From Pseudoalteromonas sp049257235 (GTDB lineage: Bacteria; Pseudomonadota; Gammaproteobacteria; Enterobacterales; Alteromonadaceae), in the NCBI RefSeq assembly GCF_049257235.1, contig NZ_JBMMUF010000005.1:124001-188000 (forward strand): 64,000 bases of DNA, in the 5' to 3' direction. The notes beneath the pieces were generated by a model. That model saw only the letters and a list, made by a program, of their open reading frames with translations. It made no database searches and had not been told where the DNA came from. Below are positions 1 to 8,066 of the stretch, one piece after another (position 1 is the first letter of the stretch; every line of letters begins with the position of its first letter). Position numbers and translations under genes: made by a program.

Positions 1-1
1 A

Positions 2-1294
2 AATAATCCACCGGTCAAATTAGGACACTTCAAAGACTTAGCCTATGCATTATTGCTATTAATGTCATTCATCTTGGTGATTTGGCAATACGTAGGAATG
101 GAAACAACGCTCACTATCGACACCGATAAAGAAGCAGCAATTGCAGTCGAAAGTGATAGAGCGAATGATGGCATTTCACAGGCTAAGTTTAACATCATCA
201 ATGATGCTGTGGCTTTTGAGTGTCAAACCAAAAATACCACCTACACTTTTGCATACTGTGGTGTGCGTATCGATATTGCTGAGCGCGATAAAGGAATAGA
301 CCTTACACATTACGACAGCATATCGTTTGATGTTGACTACCAAGCATCTGAAAAAGACACCTTATTTGTGTATTTAATTAATGCTGAAGGTGAAACTCAA
401 GAACGTGCCAATATGCACGCTTTATTCCCAAAAGAGGGCACACAACGACCGGTATTACAATTACATGACTTCGTTATACCTTCGTGGTGGTTCTACGCTC
501 AAAACGATCCTAATGAACATGGCGTTAGACGCCTTGATAACGTTATCGCCATTAAAATTGTCAGCGGCGACAGCACAATTGAGCGCAAAATAGACTTTGC
601 CGTTAGCAATATCATTCTCAAAGGCAAGTGGATAAAGGCCGATCTGTTATACCTTTCCTTGCTGTTGTTTTGGCTTGTTATGATCAGCTACAACGTCATT
701 AAAAACGTGCACCACACACGTATGGCCTATAACAAGGCGCTCAGTGAGTCGAAGCAACTCAAAGAGCTCAATAGCTTCTTGGAGTTAGAAAAATCAAAGT
801 TTGCGACGCTGGCACAAACAGATCCGCTTACCCAAATAGCAAACCGTGCAGGGGTACGAGACTTTATTCACCAACAAATGGTGCTTTACACCCTCAAACA
901 ACAGCCCTGTGCAATTATTCTCTTAGATGTGGATCATTTTAAAAGTATCAATGACAATTTTGGTCACAACGAGGGCGACGACGTACTTAAAGTATTAGCT
1001 GCGCTACTACAAAGTCATGTGCGAAAGGAGGATAAAGTAGCACGCTGGGGCGGTGAAGAATTTCTCATAGTATGCCCACATACTAACAAAGACGGTGCCT
1101 TGCTCATGGCGCAAGCGCTCAGAAAGCGCATAGAAACTGCGTCTATATCCCAGCACACAACCATCACCTGCTCATTTGGTGTGAGTGAGTTTGACAGTAC
1201 ACATTTTGAGCACACTTTTCAAAAGGCAGATGAAGCGCTGTATGAGGCTAAAAATGCAGGTAGAAACTGCGTAAAAGTGGCGAGTGCCACTTAA
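2..1294 (+). CDS. Membrane-anchored diguanylate cyclase (GGDEF), 5' end outside window
   Basis: This enzyme would make the second messenger c-di-GMP from two GTP at the inner membrane. The reading frame is open to the left edge, so the gene probably starts upstream; the TTG at 53 lies inside a hydrophobic segment and is a poor start. A first membrane segment lies around the YALLLLMSFILVIW stretch and a second near 630-700 (LLYLSLLLFWLVM), leaving a roughly 170-residue extracytoplasmic sensor region that I do not recognise. A short coiled coil precedes the GGDEF domain. The signature is RWGGEEF, so the active-site loop is intact, and RKED five residues upstream is an RxxD inhibitory I-site, which predicts product feedback. 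The stop codon sits inside a 7-bp hairpin (1275-1292) that is also part of the left flanking repeat of the cassette region. Confidence 0.9.
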   Translation, partial: NNPPVKLGHFKDLAYALLLLMSFILVIWQYVGMETTLTIDTDKEAAIAVESDRANDGISQAKFNIINDAVAFECQTKNTTYTFAYCGVRIDIAERDKGIDLTHYDSISFDVDYQASEKDTLFVYLINAEGETQERANMHALFPKEGTQRPVLQLHDFVIPSWWFYAQNDPNEHGVRRLDNVIAIKIVSGDSTIERKIDFAVSNIILKGKWIKADLLYLSLLLFWLVMISYNVIKNVHHTRMAYNKALSESKQLKELNSFLELEKSKFATLAQTDPLTQIANRAGVRDFIHQQMVLYTLKQQPCAIILLDVDHFKSINDNFGHNEGDDVLKVLAALLQSHVRKEDKVARWGGEEFLIVCPHTNKDGALLMAQALRKRIETASISQHTTITCSFGVSEFDSTHFEHTFQKADEALYEAKNAGRNCVKVASAT

Positions 1295-1305
1295 ATTGAG
1301 AATCT
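1277..1305 (+). repeat. Left copy of a diverged inverted repeat flanking the cassette region
   Basis: The core GGCGAGTGCCA followed by a TGAGAATC block occurs here and again in opposite orientation at 3261-3290. The left copy contains the stop codon of the diguanylate cyclase and a small hairpin, GTGGC-GAGT-GCCAC. Two shorter degenerate look-alikes lie close by, at about 1352-1380 and 1391-1413. I do not recognise the repeat family. Confidence 0.5.
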
Positions 1306-1938
1306 CAGACAGCTAATATTGTATTGATTCAAAGAGTCGAAAATTCGAGAAAATAAGAAATTGCCACTCAATTTAAGATCCCTTATGAAATTGGCGTTCA
1401 AAATGAGATTCATAAAACACTAATCAACTGCCGTTACGGAGCTGAGTGTCGGTGTTGTACTCGATTATTGAACTTGTATGCTACTTATGTCGCCGGTTAT
1501 GGGGCGAGTGGTTTGTAGCGCACATAAATAGATAAAGTGGCCAAAAAATAAGACTTTGATGGCGGTAATTTTGACTGGTAATCCGTTCTCAGCATAGGGT
1601 GTATCTCAAATTCAACTGAGACACAAAGACTGTTTGCCATTATTGCTCCAGTGAGGCGAACAACATGTAGTCTGCGATGTAATTTAAATAAGGCGAGCGA
1701 GTTTTCATTTTCATTCCTTTGAAAATATGCAAACACTGTATATTAAAACAGTTGTAGCGTAATCGCTCACATAGTCAGGAAAACGACCCAATCGCGTGCT
1801 TTTGTCGCAAGATAAAAACGAGCAATAGCTATTTTTAATAATATTGGCAATAAGTTAACTAGTCTGTTAAAAATATATCAATCAGAAAAGTGAGCGGTAG
1901 CGTAGTAGAAAAACGCGCGATTCGCTCGCTATAAACAT
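1306..1938. other. Non-coding, AT-rich stretch left of the cassettes; possible decayed cassette
   Basis: No convincing gene is present in these roughly 630 bases. A 79-codon minus-strand frame at 1497-1736 has no ribosome binding site and no family I recognise, although its low-complexity tail resembles the decayed frames often found between integron cassettes. Two degenerate copies of the flanking repeat motif lie near 1352-1413. The region may be a worn-out cassette or the remnant of an earlier insertion. Confidence 0.4.
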
Positions 1939-1945
1939 GTTATGT
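1939..1945 (+). other. Integron recombination point: left boundary of cassette 1 (GTTATGT)
   Basis: GTTATGT is exactly complementary to the R'' box ACATAAC of the attC site at 2341-2347. This is what is expected when an integron integrase inserts a circular cassette between the G and the TT of this box. The upstream bases do not form a recognisable attC partner, so the cassette may have gone into a secondary, non-attC site, or the left attC has decayed. Confidence 0.6.
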
Positions 1946-1960
1946 AACACGGAGAGTTTA

Positions 1961-2335
1961 GTGAAAATTATACCTTTAGCGTTCTTGAGCATTTCAATTG
2001 CTTTTTCCGCTTTCGCTTCTGAGAGTAGCTTGATTGGATATAAAACAGTGGAGCTAGCGCTAAATGCACTCAAAAATAAAGAGGGCACAAATCTAAGCAT
2101 CCAGGGCGGCTGGACAATAATTGAGGATAAAGAGGAATCAAACTTGGTTTTGTGGTCATTCACTCCTGATTCGCATCCAGCTCACCCAGCCGCAATCAAG
2201 CGCAAAGTTGTTGAGAAAAACCAAAAGATATACATTCAAATGTCTGCCCTTTGCCAAGCTAAAAAAGAACACTGTGACAAACTGATGCAAGAATTTGAGC
2301 AATTAAATCAAAATATTATGAAAGGCTCGAGATAA
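1961..2335 (+). CDS. Cassette 1: small secreted protein of unknown function
   Basis: I chose the GTG at 1961 (124 residues) because GGAGAG precedes it at good spacing and because the protein then begins with a clean signal peptide, ending near the AFA-S junction at about residue 19. An ATG at 1937 in the same frame lies on the integron recombination box and would add eight unrelated residues. The mature part, about 105 residues, is charged and contains two cysteines late in the chain (SALCQAKKEHC), which could form a periplasmic disulphide. I do not recognise the family. It is the only gene between the left recombination point and the first attC site, so it is a one-gene cassette. Like most cassette genes it has no obvious promoter of its own. 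Confidence 0.7.
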   Translation: MKIIPLAFLSISIAFSAFASESSLIGYKTVELALNALKNKEGTNLSIQGGWTIIEDKEESNLVLWSFTPDSHPAHPAAIKRKVVEKNQKIYIQMSALCQAKKEHCDKLMQEFEQLNQNIMKGSR

Positions 2336-2340
2336 GTGTT

Positions 2341-2421
2341 ACATAACAAGCGCCTTAAACATCACGGTTTTTGGCCGCTGGACTCGCAACAAGTTGCTCG
2401 CCGTTTAGGCGAGCGTTATTT
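2341..2421 (+). mobile_element. attC site 1 (VCR-like), end of cassette 1
   Basis: The R'' box ACATAAC (2341-2347) is followed by an L'' box of the AGCGCCTTAAAC type. At the far side GTTTAGGCGAGC (L') precedes the R' box GTTATTT (2415-2421). The two ends pair as an imperfect hairpin with an extra unpaired base, the geometry by which IntI recognises attC. Ends of the form TAACAAGCGCC and TTAGGCGnGCGTTA are those of Vibrio-type chromosomal integron repeats. Confidence 0.85.
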
Positions 2422-2462
2422 TCCCAGTGGACACCTGTTGCGCAACGCGCTACACTTTACTT

Positions 2463-2741
2463 ATGATCAAAACATTCAAACATAAAGGCTTGAAAAAGTT
2501 CTTCGAGACCGGAAGTAAAGCTGGGATTCAAGCTAAACATGAACGCCGTTTGAGAATGCAATTAGCTGCTATAGATACCGCTTCGGTTATTGAAGATATC
2601 GATTTGCCTGGATTTAAATTGCATCAATTAAAAGGCAACCGAGATGGTATTTGGTCAATAACTGTAAATGGCAATTGGCGAGTGACATTTGAATTCAATG
2701 ATGGAAACGCCTACATATTAAACTACGAGGATTATCACTAA
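2463..2741 (+). CDS. higB: HigB-type toxin (RelE/ParE superfamily)
   Basis: This 92-residue protein matches the HigB family, ribosome-dependent mRNA endonucleases that stop growth when released from their antitoxin. The sequence shows the small alpha/beta RelE-like fold: IKTFKHKGLKKFF at the start, a central LPGFKLHQLKG segment, and the C-terminal IWSITVNGNWRVTFEF core typical of HigB. The start at 2463 gives the family's usual N-terminus; a frame extending to 2427 would add residues from cassette spacer DNA. The stop overlaps the start of higA by one base (TAATG), so translation is coupled. The toxin-first order is characteristic of higBA. Toxin-antitoxin pairs are common in chromosomal integron arrays, where they are thought to limit cassette loss. 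Confidence 0.92.
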   Translation: MIKTFKHKGLKKFFETGSKAGIQAKHERRLRMQLAAIDTASVIEDIDLPGFKLHQLKGNRDGIWSITVNGNWRVTFEFNDGNAYILNYEDYH

Positions 2742-3034
2742 TGACTATGCATAATCCACCGCATCCGGGTGAATTTATTTCCGATGTATATATGGAACCT
2801 TTTGGTTACAGCTGTAGATTTGTCGCAAAGCAATTGGATGTCTCAGCCTCAACTCTTAACAGAGTCCTTAAGGGGCAGAGTTCTATTACTCCTGAAATGG
2901 CATTAAGATTGTCTAAGGCTTTGGGTAGAAGTCCGGAAAGTTGGCTATCAATGCAGGACAATTACAACCTTTGGCAAGCTAAACAAAATGTTAATTTAGC
3001 CAAAGTGCACCCTATAAATTTCGCCGCAGCGTAA
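2741..3034 (+). CDS. higA: HigA-type antitoxin with XRE helix-turn-helix
   Basis: This 97-residue protein is a HigA/VapI-type antitoxin. The N-terminal HPGEFISDVYMEP segment and the helix-turn-helix (VAKQLDVSASTLNRVLKGQSS, about residues 27-47) are the family hallmarks. The following ALRLSKALGRSPESWL stretch belongs to the same DNA-binding domain. It should neutralise HigB and repress the operon through a palindrome near 2440-2460. The stop codon lies only five bases before the R'' box of the second attC, so the cassette is tightly packed. Confidence 0.93.
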   Translation: MTMHNPPHPGEFISDVYMEPFGYSCRFVAKQLDVSASTLNRVLKGQSSITPEMALRLSKALGRSPESWLSMQDNYNLWQAKQNVNLAKVHPINFAAA

Positions 3035-3039
3035 TGGGC

Positions 3040-3141
3040 ATATAACAAGCGCCTAAACTCCGACAATGTTAAGTTGTCATGGTTTTGGCACACAACGCAA
3101 AAAGCCACGCCAACACATTGCGTGTTAGGCGGGCGTTATGT
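3040..3141 (+). mobile_element. attC site 2 (VCR-like), end of cassette 2
   Basis: The R'' box ATATAAC (3040-3046) and the R' box GTTATGT (3135-3141) bracket a 102-bp imperfect palindrome. The L'' box is AGCGCCTAAAC and the L' box is TGTTAGGCGGGC. The R'' box is complementary to the left edge of cassette 2 (GTTATTT) at six of seven positions. The same orientation as attC 1 means both cassettes read rightward. Two attC sites with no integrase in view match the CALIN class (attC clusters lacking an integron integrase). Confidence 0.88.
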
Positions 3142-3158
3142 TCACAAGGAGAGTGTCG

Positions 3159-3239
3159 ATGAAATCTAAAGTTATTGCGTGGATTATAGGTGGTACATTT
3201 ACTTTAATAGTCAGGTTCTGCATGGGTGTTACTCTATAA
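3159..3239 (+). pseudogene. Cassette 3: truncated small membrane protein reading frame
   Basis: A 26-codon frame starts at ATG 3159 with AAGGAGAG eight bases upstream, directly after the recombination point of attC 2, which is where a cassette gene should start. It encodes a single hydrophobic segment (VIAWIIGGTFTLIVRFCMG). The frame stops soon afterwards and no attC follows before the acyl-CoA ligase gene. The simplest reading is a cassette cut off by the rearrangement that brought in the inverted repeat at 3261-3290. A genuine tiny membrane peptide cannot be excluded. Confidence 0.5.
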
Positions 3240-3260
3240 GCAAAATCTCATCGTGCCGCA

Positions 3261-3290
3261 GATTCTCATTTTTGAATGGCACTCGCCAAA
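3261..3290 (-). repeat. Right copy of the inverted repeat flanking the cassette region
   Basis: Read on the minus strand this is TTTGGCGAGTGCCATTCAAA followed by AATGAGAATC. It matches 1277-1305 in the 11-bp GGCGAGTGCCA core and in the TGAGAATC block, with a diverged centre. Orientation is opposite to the left copy, so the pair could be the ends of a decayed mobile element carrying the cassettes. The rest of the gap to 3360 shows no gene. Confidence 0.5.
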
Positions 3291-3362
3291 AGCTAAATAG
3301 CGTAAATATGTGTTCTTAAATTTAGCCCGCTGTCACAATGAGCTATTTACGTTCAGTGCTAT

Positions 3363-3398
3363 AAAAAAGCCATAACCCTGTGCATCGGGTTATGGCTT
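3363..3398 (-). terminator. Rho-independent terminator of the acyl-CoA ligase operon
   Basis: A perfect 12-bp stem (AAGCCATAACCC with GGGTTATGGCTT, 8-nt loop) is followed on the minus strand by six U residues. It lies about 30 bp beyond the ligase stop codon. Confidence 0.9.
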
Positions 3399-3426
3399 CG
3401 TGGTTTGGTCGGTTGTGTTGCGCGAA

Positions 3427-4989
3427 TTATGCGTCGCGCAATTCTCGGCGCAATATCTTGCCTACTGTTGATTTAGGCAATTCACTGAGAATGTGAATAT
3501 GCTTAGGAACTTTGTAGTTAGTTAGGTGCTCACGACAGAATGCTTGAATATGCTCAGCATCCGTTTGCTCTTTGAGTGTCACAAACGCATGTACAGCTTC
3601 ACCTGTACGCTCATCTGCTTTACCTACAACCGCCGCTTCGAATACTGAAGGGTGGCTTACTAACACTTCCTCAACTTCGTTGGGGTAGACATTAAAGCCC
3701 GAGACAATAATCATATCTTTAAGACGGTCGATAATTTTTATTGCACCGTCACTTAAGCGGATCCCCACATCACCCGTTTTAAAATAACCGCTCGGTGAAA
3801 TAGCTGCCGCAGTTTCACTTGGTCTGTTCCAATAACCTTGCATCACTTGCGGCCCTTTGACCACAATCTGTCCACTTTCACCATCAGCTACTGGCTGATC
3901 ATGCTCATCCCATAACTGCACATCGGTATCAAGGACAGGGAACCCCACCGTACCGATTTGCTCTTTACCAGGGCGGTTAAAGGTGACCACGGGCGATGTT
4001 TCAGATAAACCATATCCTTCAGAGATTGTGCATCCTGTAACTTTCATCCACGCATTTGCAGCCGTGGTGGTCAAAGCGGCACCACCTGAAATAGTCAGAT
4101 GTAATTTAGAGAAATCTAATTCAGTAAATGCAGGTGTCGCACACAGCCCCATAAATAGCGTATTGATGCCTGCAAACGCAGTAAATTGATGCGGTTTTAC
4201 CGCAGCGACAAAGGCATCCAAATCACGAGGATTGGGGATCAATACTGTGTGATTACCATAACCTGCATAAATCAGAATGCTCACGGTGAAGGCATAAATG
4301 TGATACAGCGGTAACGGACAAATGAACACTTCGCTCATCTCGTTAAACTTAGGCGCAAATGCATCCTTGGCTTGTAAGGCATTCGCCAGTAAGTTGCGAT
4401 GCGATAACTGAGCCCCTTTAGATACCCCTGTTGTTCCGCCGGTATATTGCAACGCAGCAACATCATCCAGTGTGGCTTGAGATGGCGGGAACGCCATGCC
4501 TTTACCCTGTGCAAGGGCATCGGTAAATAACACACAGTCAGCGTCTAGCGGCGCGGTGGTACCCGTAAGTAAATCAGCCGCTCCCGTACAAATCACATGT
4601 TCAATTTGTGTATTTGCTAAGATGCTTGCCAATTTCGGATACAGATCCGAGAGAATAACAATCGCTTTGGCACCAGAGTCAGAAAACTGATGCTGCATTT
4701 CCCGCTCTGTGTAAAGTGGATTGGTGTTCACTAACACCAACCCCAACTTCAGGGCGGCATATGCGACAATCGGGTACTGAATCAAATTAGGCAATTGAAT
4801 GGCAATACGATCGCCTTCTTTTAGCCCAAGTTGATGCAAATACCCAGCTAAACACTCAGCGTTCGCGTTCACATCGGCATAACTCATGGTTTGCCCCAAA
4901 CACGTAAACGCGTCGGCAGATGCATAACGCGATGCTGCTTCATTTATGAACTGGGCGATATTGTGATATTTTTCTAGCTGTTCAATCAT
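3427..4989 (-). CDS. AMP-forming acyl-CoA synthetase, FadD-like
   Basis: This 520-residue enzyme of the ANL superfamily should activate a carboxylic acid with ATP and join it to CoA in the cytoplasm. Visible signatures are the phosphate-binding loop TGGTTGVSKGA (about residue 185), the GYGLSETSP motif that binds adenine, the KTGDVG hinge, DRLKDMIIVSGFNVYP, and the catalytic C-terminal lysine in KSTVGKILRREL. The start at 4989 has GGGAG at correct spacing; an upstream in-frame TTG at 5001 lies before that site. Chain length and motifs fit medium- or long-chain fatty acyl-CoA ligases, but the substrate cannot be read from sequence. It is last in a probable operon with the cupin and dehydrogenase genes upstream (18-bp gap), so its acid may be the product of that pathway. 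Confidence 0.9.
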   Translation of the reverse strand: MIEQLEKYHNIAQFINEAASRYASADAFTCLGQTMSYADVNANAECLAGYLHQLGLKEGDRIAIQLPNLIQYPIVAYAALKLGLVLVNTNPLYTEREMQHQFSDSGAKAIVILSDLYPKLASILANTQIEHVICTGAADLLTGTTAPLDADCVLFTDALAQGKGMAFPPSQATLDDVAALQYTGGTTGVSKGAQLSHRNLLANALQAKDAFAPKFNEMSEVFICPLPLYHIYAFTVSILIYAGYGNHTVLIPNPRDLDAFVAAVKPHQFTAFAGINTLFMGLCATPAFTELDFSKLHLTISGGAALTTTAANAWMKVTGCTISEGYGLSETSPVVTFNRPGKEQIGTVGFPVLDTDVQLWDEHDQPVADGESGQIVVKGPQVMQGYWNRPSETAAAISPSGYFKTGDVGIRLSDGAIKIIDRLKDMIIVSGFNVYPNEVEEVLVSHPSVFEAAVVGKADERTGEAVHAFVTLKEQTDAEHIQAFCREHLTNYKVPKHIHILSELPKSTVGKILRRELRDA

Positions 4990-5007
4990 AGTAACTCCCA
5001 AGAGATG

Positions 5008-5514
5008 TTACTTGTCAGAAAAGTCATAAACTGATTTGGGCTTAATGTAGCGCGGTGTAATCCCCTGCTCTTTCGCAGCCGCTAACATCACCTGCTCAAT
5101 CCAACCTGCATCCATGATGTTGACATAGTTACCATCAGCATCGAAGTTAATGTTAGCACCTTGAACAACCATGAAGGTGTCAGTCAGTTCCTGATTACTC
5201 TGTGGAGTGTGGAAAGTGTGAATCGAACCGCCTGGCTCAAATAAGTAACTTCCAGCAACTTGCTTATCGTCTGGGTATTCTACATAGTGCCAACAGCCAC
5301 TCATGGTATACAAGTGAACGATACCTGTGTGGAAGTGTTTTGGTAACGTAACACCCGGCTCAAATTGTACTCGTAGCACCCAAACGCCATTCTCTACATC
5401 TAACATAAGTGGATATAGATGAACGCCCGGTAGCACATCTTTAATGATTTTTTCTTTGTCTGTGTGTACACATAGCAGATGCTCTAGGTGATTCGTCATT
5501 TCAGGTAATGCCAT
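5008..5514 (-). CDS. Cupin protein of the 2,4'-dihydroxyacetophenone dioxygenase-like family
   Basis: This 168-residue protein is a single-domain cupin. The metal-binding pattern is visible as HFHTGIVHLYTM with a downstream GSYLFEPGGSIHTF, which gives the usual histidine and glutamate ligands of motifs 1 and 2. The family is named after an iron enzyme that cleaves a C-C bond next to a ketone, but many members are uncharacterised, so the reaction is an inference. ATG 5514 was chosen because GAGGA lies just upstream; an in-frame ATG at 5544 would overlap that site. It sits between the alcohol dehydrogenase and acyl-CoA ligase genes. An alcohol to ketone to acid to acyl-CoA route is therefore plausible. 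Confidence 0.8.
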   Translation of the reverse strand: MALPEMTNHLEHLLCVHTDKEKIIKDVLPGVHLYPLMLDVENGVWVLRVQFEPGVTLPKHFHTGIVHLYTMSGCWHYVEYPDDKQVAGSYLFEPGGSIHTFHTPQSNQELTDTFMVVQGANINFDADGNYVNIMDAGWIEQVMLAAAKEQGITPRYIKPKSVYDFSDK

Positions 5515-5609
5515 AGTGTGTTCCTCTACTTGCTGTATTGCCATATGCCTGTGTGATGCGTATGGCCGATTCTTTACAATAATGTGCGGGGCTAAAGCCC
5601 CATATAATT

Positions 5610-6677
5610 TTAGTTATTCTCAAACGGGGCCATTGCCCCAGGACGCCAAGGCTCGATCACTACTTTGATGTGGTCATGTTTGCCAAGTAACGTATCAAAT
5701 GCGTGAGATACACCGTCCATGCCCACAGTTGCAGTGCACATCTTTTCCCAAGGCACATCGCCCCCAGCCAGTAATTCAAGAGACTGAGCAAATTCCTCAG
5801 GGGTGTAGTAATAAGAAAACTTAATGTCCATTTCCTTGACTGTAGCAAAGCCAAAATTGACTTGCGTCATGGCGGTGTGAATACCGGTGATCACCAGTGT
5901 AGAGTGCGCAGGTGCGCGCTCGATAAAGCCGTTAATGAGTTGATGCACACCAATACATTCAAAAATGACAACACGGCGGCCGTCAGCTATTTTCGCTGCC
6001 AACGCCACTTCGTCTTCAATTGCAGCGTCTACGCTATGACTCGCTCCAAATTGCAACGCTATATCACGGTTCTTTGCCTGCAAATCTGACGCCACAATCT
6101 CGGTTACGCCCATATGCTTGAGCGCAGCGATCGTCGCTAACCCAATGGCGCCACAACCAGCCACCAAGGCGACACAGTCCTTATCGATACCAGCACGGTT
6201 AACTGCGTGCATACCTACGGCCATTGGCTCGGTGATTGCCGCCCCTACTGAAGGCAGATTATCAGGAACGGCTAACAGCAACTGCTCATCAACGATAAAG
6301 TATTCAGAATAAGCGCCATGGATGCCTGGCGTCACACCAACTCCTGCACCCCCCATACTCATTAGCATTGGCACACAAGTAACACGTGTTCCAGGAGCAA
6401 AGCGCTGTGGCGTGTTGTCGCCATAGCTGACGACCTCGGCACAAAACTCATGGCCGAGCATCATAGGTGCACTGGCCATCGCTTCTTTGGACATCACGCC
6501 TAACTTGTCGTAAATATCTGCCACTTCATCTGCGTGGCGGGCAATGTGTAAGTCAGAGCCACAAATGCCGCATGCTAAGCTTTTAACTAACACTTGCCCA
6601 GGGGCCGGTGTGGGGATGTCAATGTGAACATTTTCAATATGGCCATCTTTTACGACAACCGCTGCCATCTGACTCAT
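5610..6677 (-). CDS. Zinc-dependent alcohol dehydrogenase, MDR superfamily
   Basis: This 355-residue medium-chain dehydrogenase should oxidise an alcohol with NAD(P)+. The catalytic zinc site is seen in ACGICGSDLH near residue 37 and GHEFCAEV further on. The coenzyme domain has the VAGCGAIGLATIAALKHMG Rossmann loop. The lobe that normally carries the four structural-zinc cysteines is replaced by a glycine- and methionine-rich loop, so this enzyme probably binds only the catalytic zinc. ATG 6677 has AAAGGAG at ideal spacing; the in-frame extension to 6731 lacks one. It is the first gene of the dehydrogenase-cupin-ligase operon, with the AraC-type regulator just upstream on the same strand. Confidence 0.9.
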   Translation of the reverse strand: MSQMAAVVVKDGHIENVHIDIPTPAPGQVLVKSLACGICGSDLHIARHADEVADIYDKLGVMSKEAMASAPMMLGHEFCAEVVSYGDNTPQRFAPGTRVTCVPMLMSMGGAGVGVTPGIHGAYSEYFIVDEQLLLAVPDNLPSVGAAITEPMAVGMHAVNRAGIDKDCVALVAGCGAIGLATIAALKHMGVTEIVASDLQAKNRDIALQFGASHSVDAAIEDEVALAAKIADGRRVVIFECIGVHQLINGFIERAPAHSTLVITGIHTAMTQVNFGFATVKEMDIKFSYYYTPEEFAQSLELLAGGDVPWEKMCTATVGMDGVSHAFDTLLGKHDHIKVVIEPWRPGAMAPFENN

Positions 6678-6874
6678 AGAAGCTCCTTTAGTATTGGCTT
6701 TATGTCTGTGCAGTTTGCACAGCATCGTCAAGAATAGAATTCAAGATTAACAGGTTAGTTACAAAAGCACCCCACATGCTTGACAATACAAGACAGTGAG
6801 ATGACATAATGCGACACGCTTGTTTCTATTTGACCGTCCCTTACACCTCTTCAATCACTTAATCGTAGCCCAAC

Positions 6875-7882
6875 TCACTGTTCATTCTGTAGTTTCACAT
6901 ATTGGCTTGGTGGCATACCTGTCCAACGTTTAAAACTGCGGCTAAACGCTGAAAAGTCAGCATAGCCTAAATTTAGCGCCAAGGTGATCATGGGCATATT
7001 TCTGCCCGATAATGTGTGCATTGCGATCTCTTTGCGGGTTTGTTCTAACAATTGCCGATATGTTGAGCCACTTTCAGCCAACAGCCGTTCTAGCTTTTTA
7101 GGATGCATACCTAAACTCGCGGCAATATTTTCTTTGCTACAGTCTCCTGTAGGCAGCAACACATTGATCGCATGACGCACAAGACGCTTGTGATCCACAT
7201 CCGTAGCACGAGCTTGCTTAAATTGCTTCTCAATGATGTGATTGAGTAAATTCTCGGGCTGCCTTGGCACTAACGACAGGCTTTTTTGGCTGAAGATTAA
7301 GCTATCATGGGCACTGTTTGCTTTGACCTCACAGCCATAAATTGAGGTTAAGCGCTCAACCACACTTGCAGATAGACTTTGTCGCAAACATATCCGCTGC
7401 GCATGCCATCTATCACCAATCATCTCACCTATCATACAGTTGAGCAGCCCCAAGCTCATTTGCACTAATTGCGGGTACTGCTGAGTGTCGTTAACGCGAA
7501 TATCCAACATTAATTCACTCAGTTCATCATCATACTTAGTCAAGGACAACACTGCTCCTTGGGCATGCATATCTGCAAACTTTTGCCCACACTGAAGTGC
7601 AGATTCAATCGTCGGCTGTTGCGCCATATAGGCGCCAACAATACCAATTGTTGATAATCCCTGAACTCGGCTGATCCGCGCTCCCAAACACGGCTCATTA
7701 AGCTGTTGTGAACTGAGTTCCAATAACTTACCTACCGATGCATAAGGCACCATTAGATCAGGATCGCTACTTTGGCCCGGTAAAATATTCACCTTTTGCA
7801 TTAATGAAAAGGGCTCTTCCCCTAGCTGCTCTATAAGCTCACTAAAACCGTCTAGCGCCCCCATGCGCAAATAATCTTGCAT
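6875..7882 (-). CDS. AraC-family transcriptional regulator (OruR/ArgR-like architecture)
   Basis: This 335-residue protein has the long N-terminal effector-binding domain of the Arabinose_bd type (about residues 10-200) and a C-terminal double helix-turn-helix. The latter shows IAASLGMHPKKLERLLAE and ALNLGYADFSAFSRSFKRWTG, ending at PPSQYV. It probably senses a small molecule and controls the downstream dehydrogenase operon and perhaps the divergent SDR gene at 8067. The 184-bp divergent space contains an AT-rich region with the GTTAACctgTTAA type repeat near 7993-8005 that could be an operator. No structural zinc or phosphorylation site is seen. Confidence 0.9.
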   Translation of the reverse strand: MQDYLRMGALDGFSELIEQLGEEPFSLMQKVNILPGQSSDPDLMVPYASVGKLLELSSQQLNEPCLGARISRVQGLSTIGIVGAYMAQQPTIESALQCGQKFADMHAQGAVLSLTKYDDELSELMLDIRVNDTQQYPQLVQMSLGLLNCMIGEMIGDRWHAQRICLRQSLSASVVERLTSIYGCEVKANSAHDSLIFSQKSLSLVPRQPENLLNHIIEKQFKQARATDVDHKRLVRHAINVLLPTGDCSKENIAASLGMHPKKLERLLAESGSTYRQLLEQTRKEIAMHTLSGRNMPMITLALNLGYADFSAFSRSFKRWTGMPPSQYVKLQNEQ

Positions 7883-8066
7883 AACCCCCCTTCCTCACAA
7901 TGACGCTGTTGCGCACAAAGATTACTCAGTTAACAAGTCGCATTATGCCATGCTAATGTCTCATTAAGTCAAGAAAGAACCGTAATTTGTAATTAACCTG
8001 TTAATCATAATGTGCTCAAAGTGTTTGCAGCTACACTGTTAGTCACTCACATGAGCGTGTACAAAG

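Noticed and set aside
1497..1736. 79-codon minus-strand frame left of the cassettes
   Set aside because: No ribosome binding site, no recognisable domain and biased composition; kept only as part of a possibly decayed region.
1937..1960. ATG at 1937 as start of the first cassette gene
   Set aside because: It overlaps the integron cross-over box and would change whenever the cassette moved. The GTG at 1961 has a ribosome binding site and gives a proper signal peptide.
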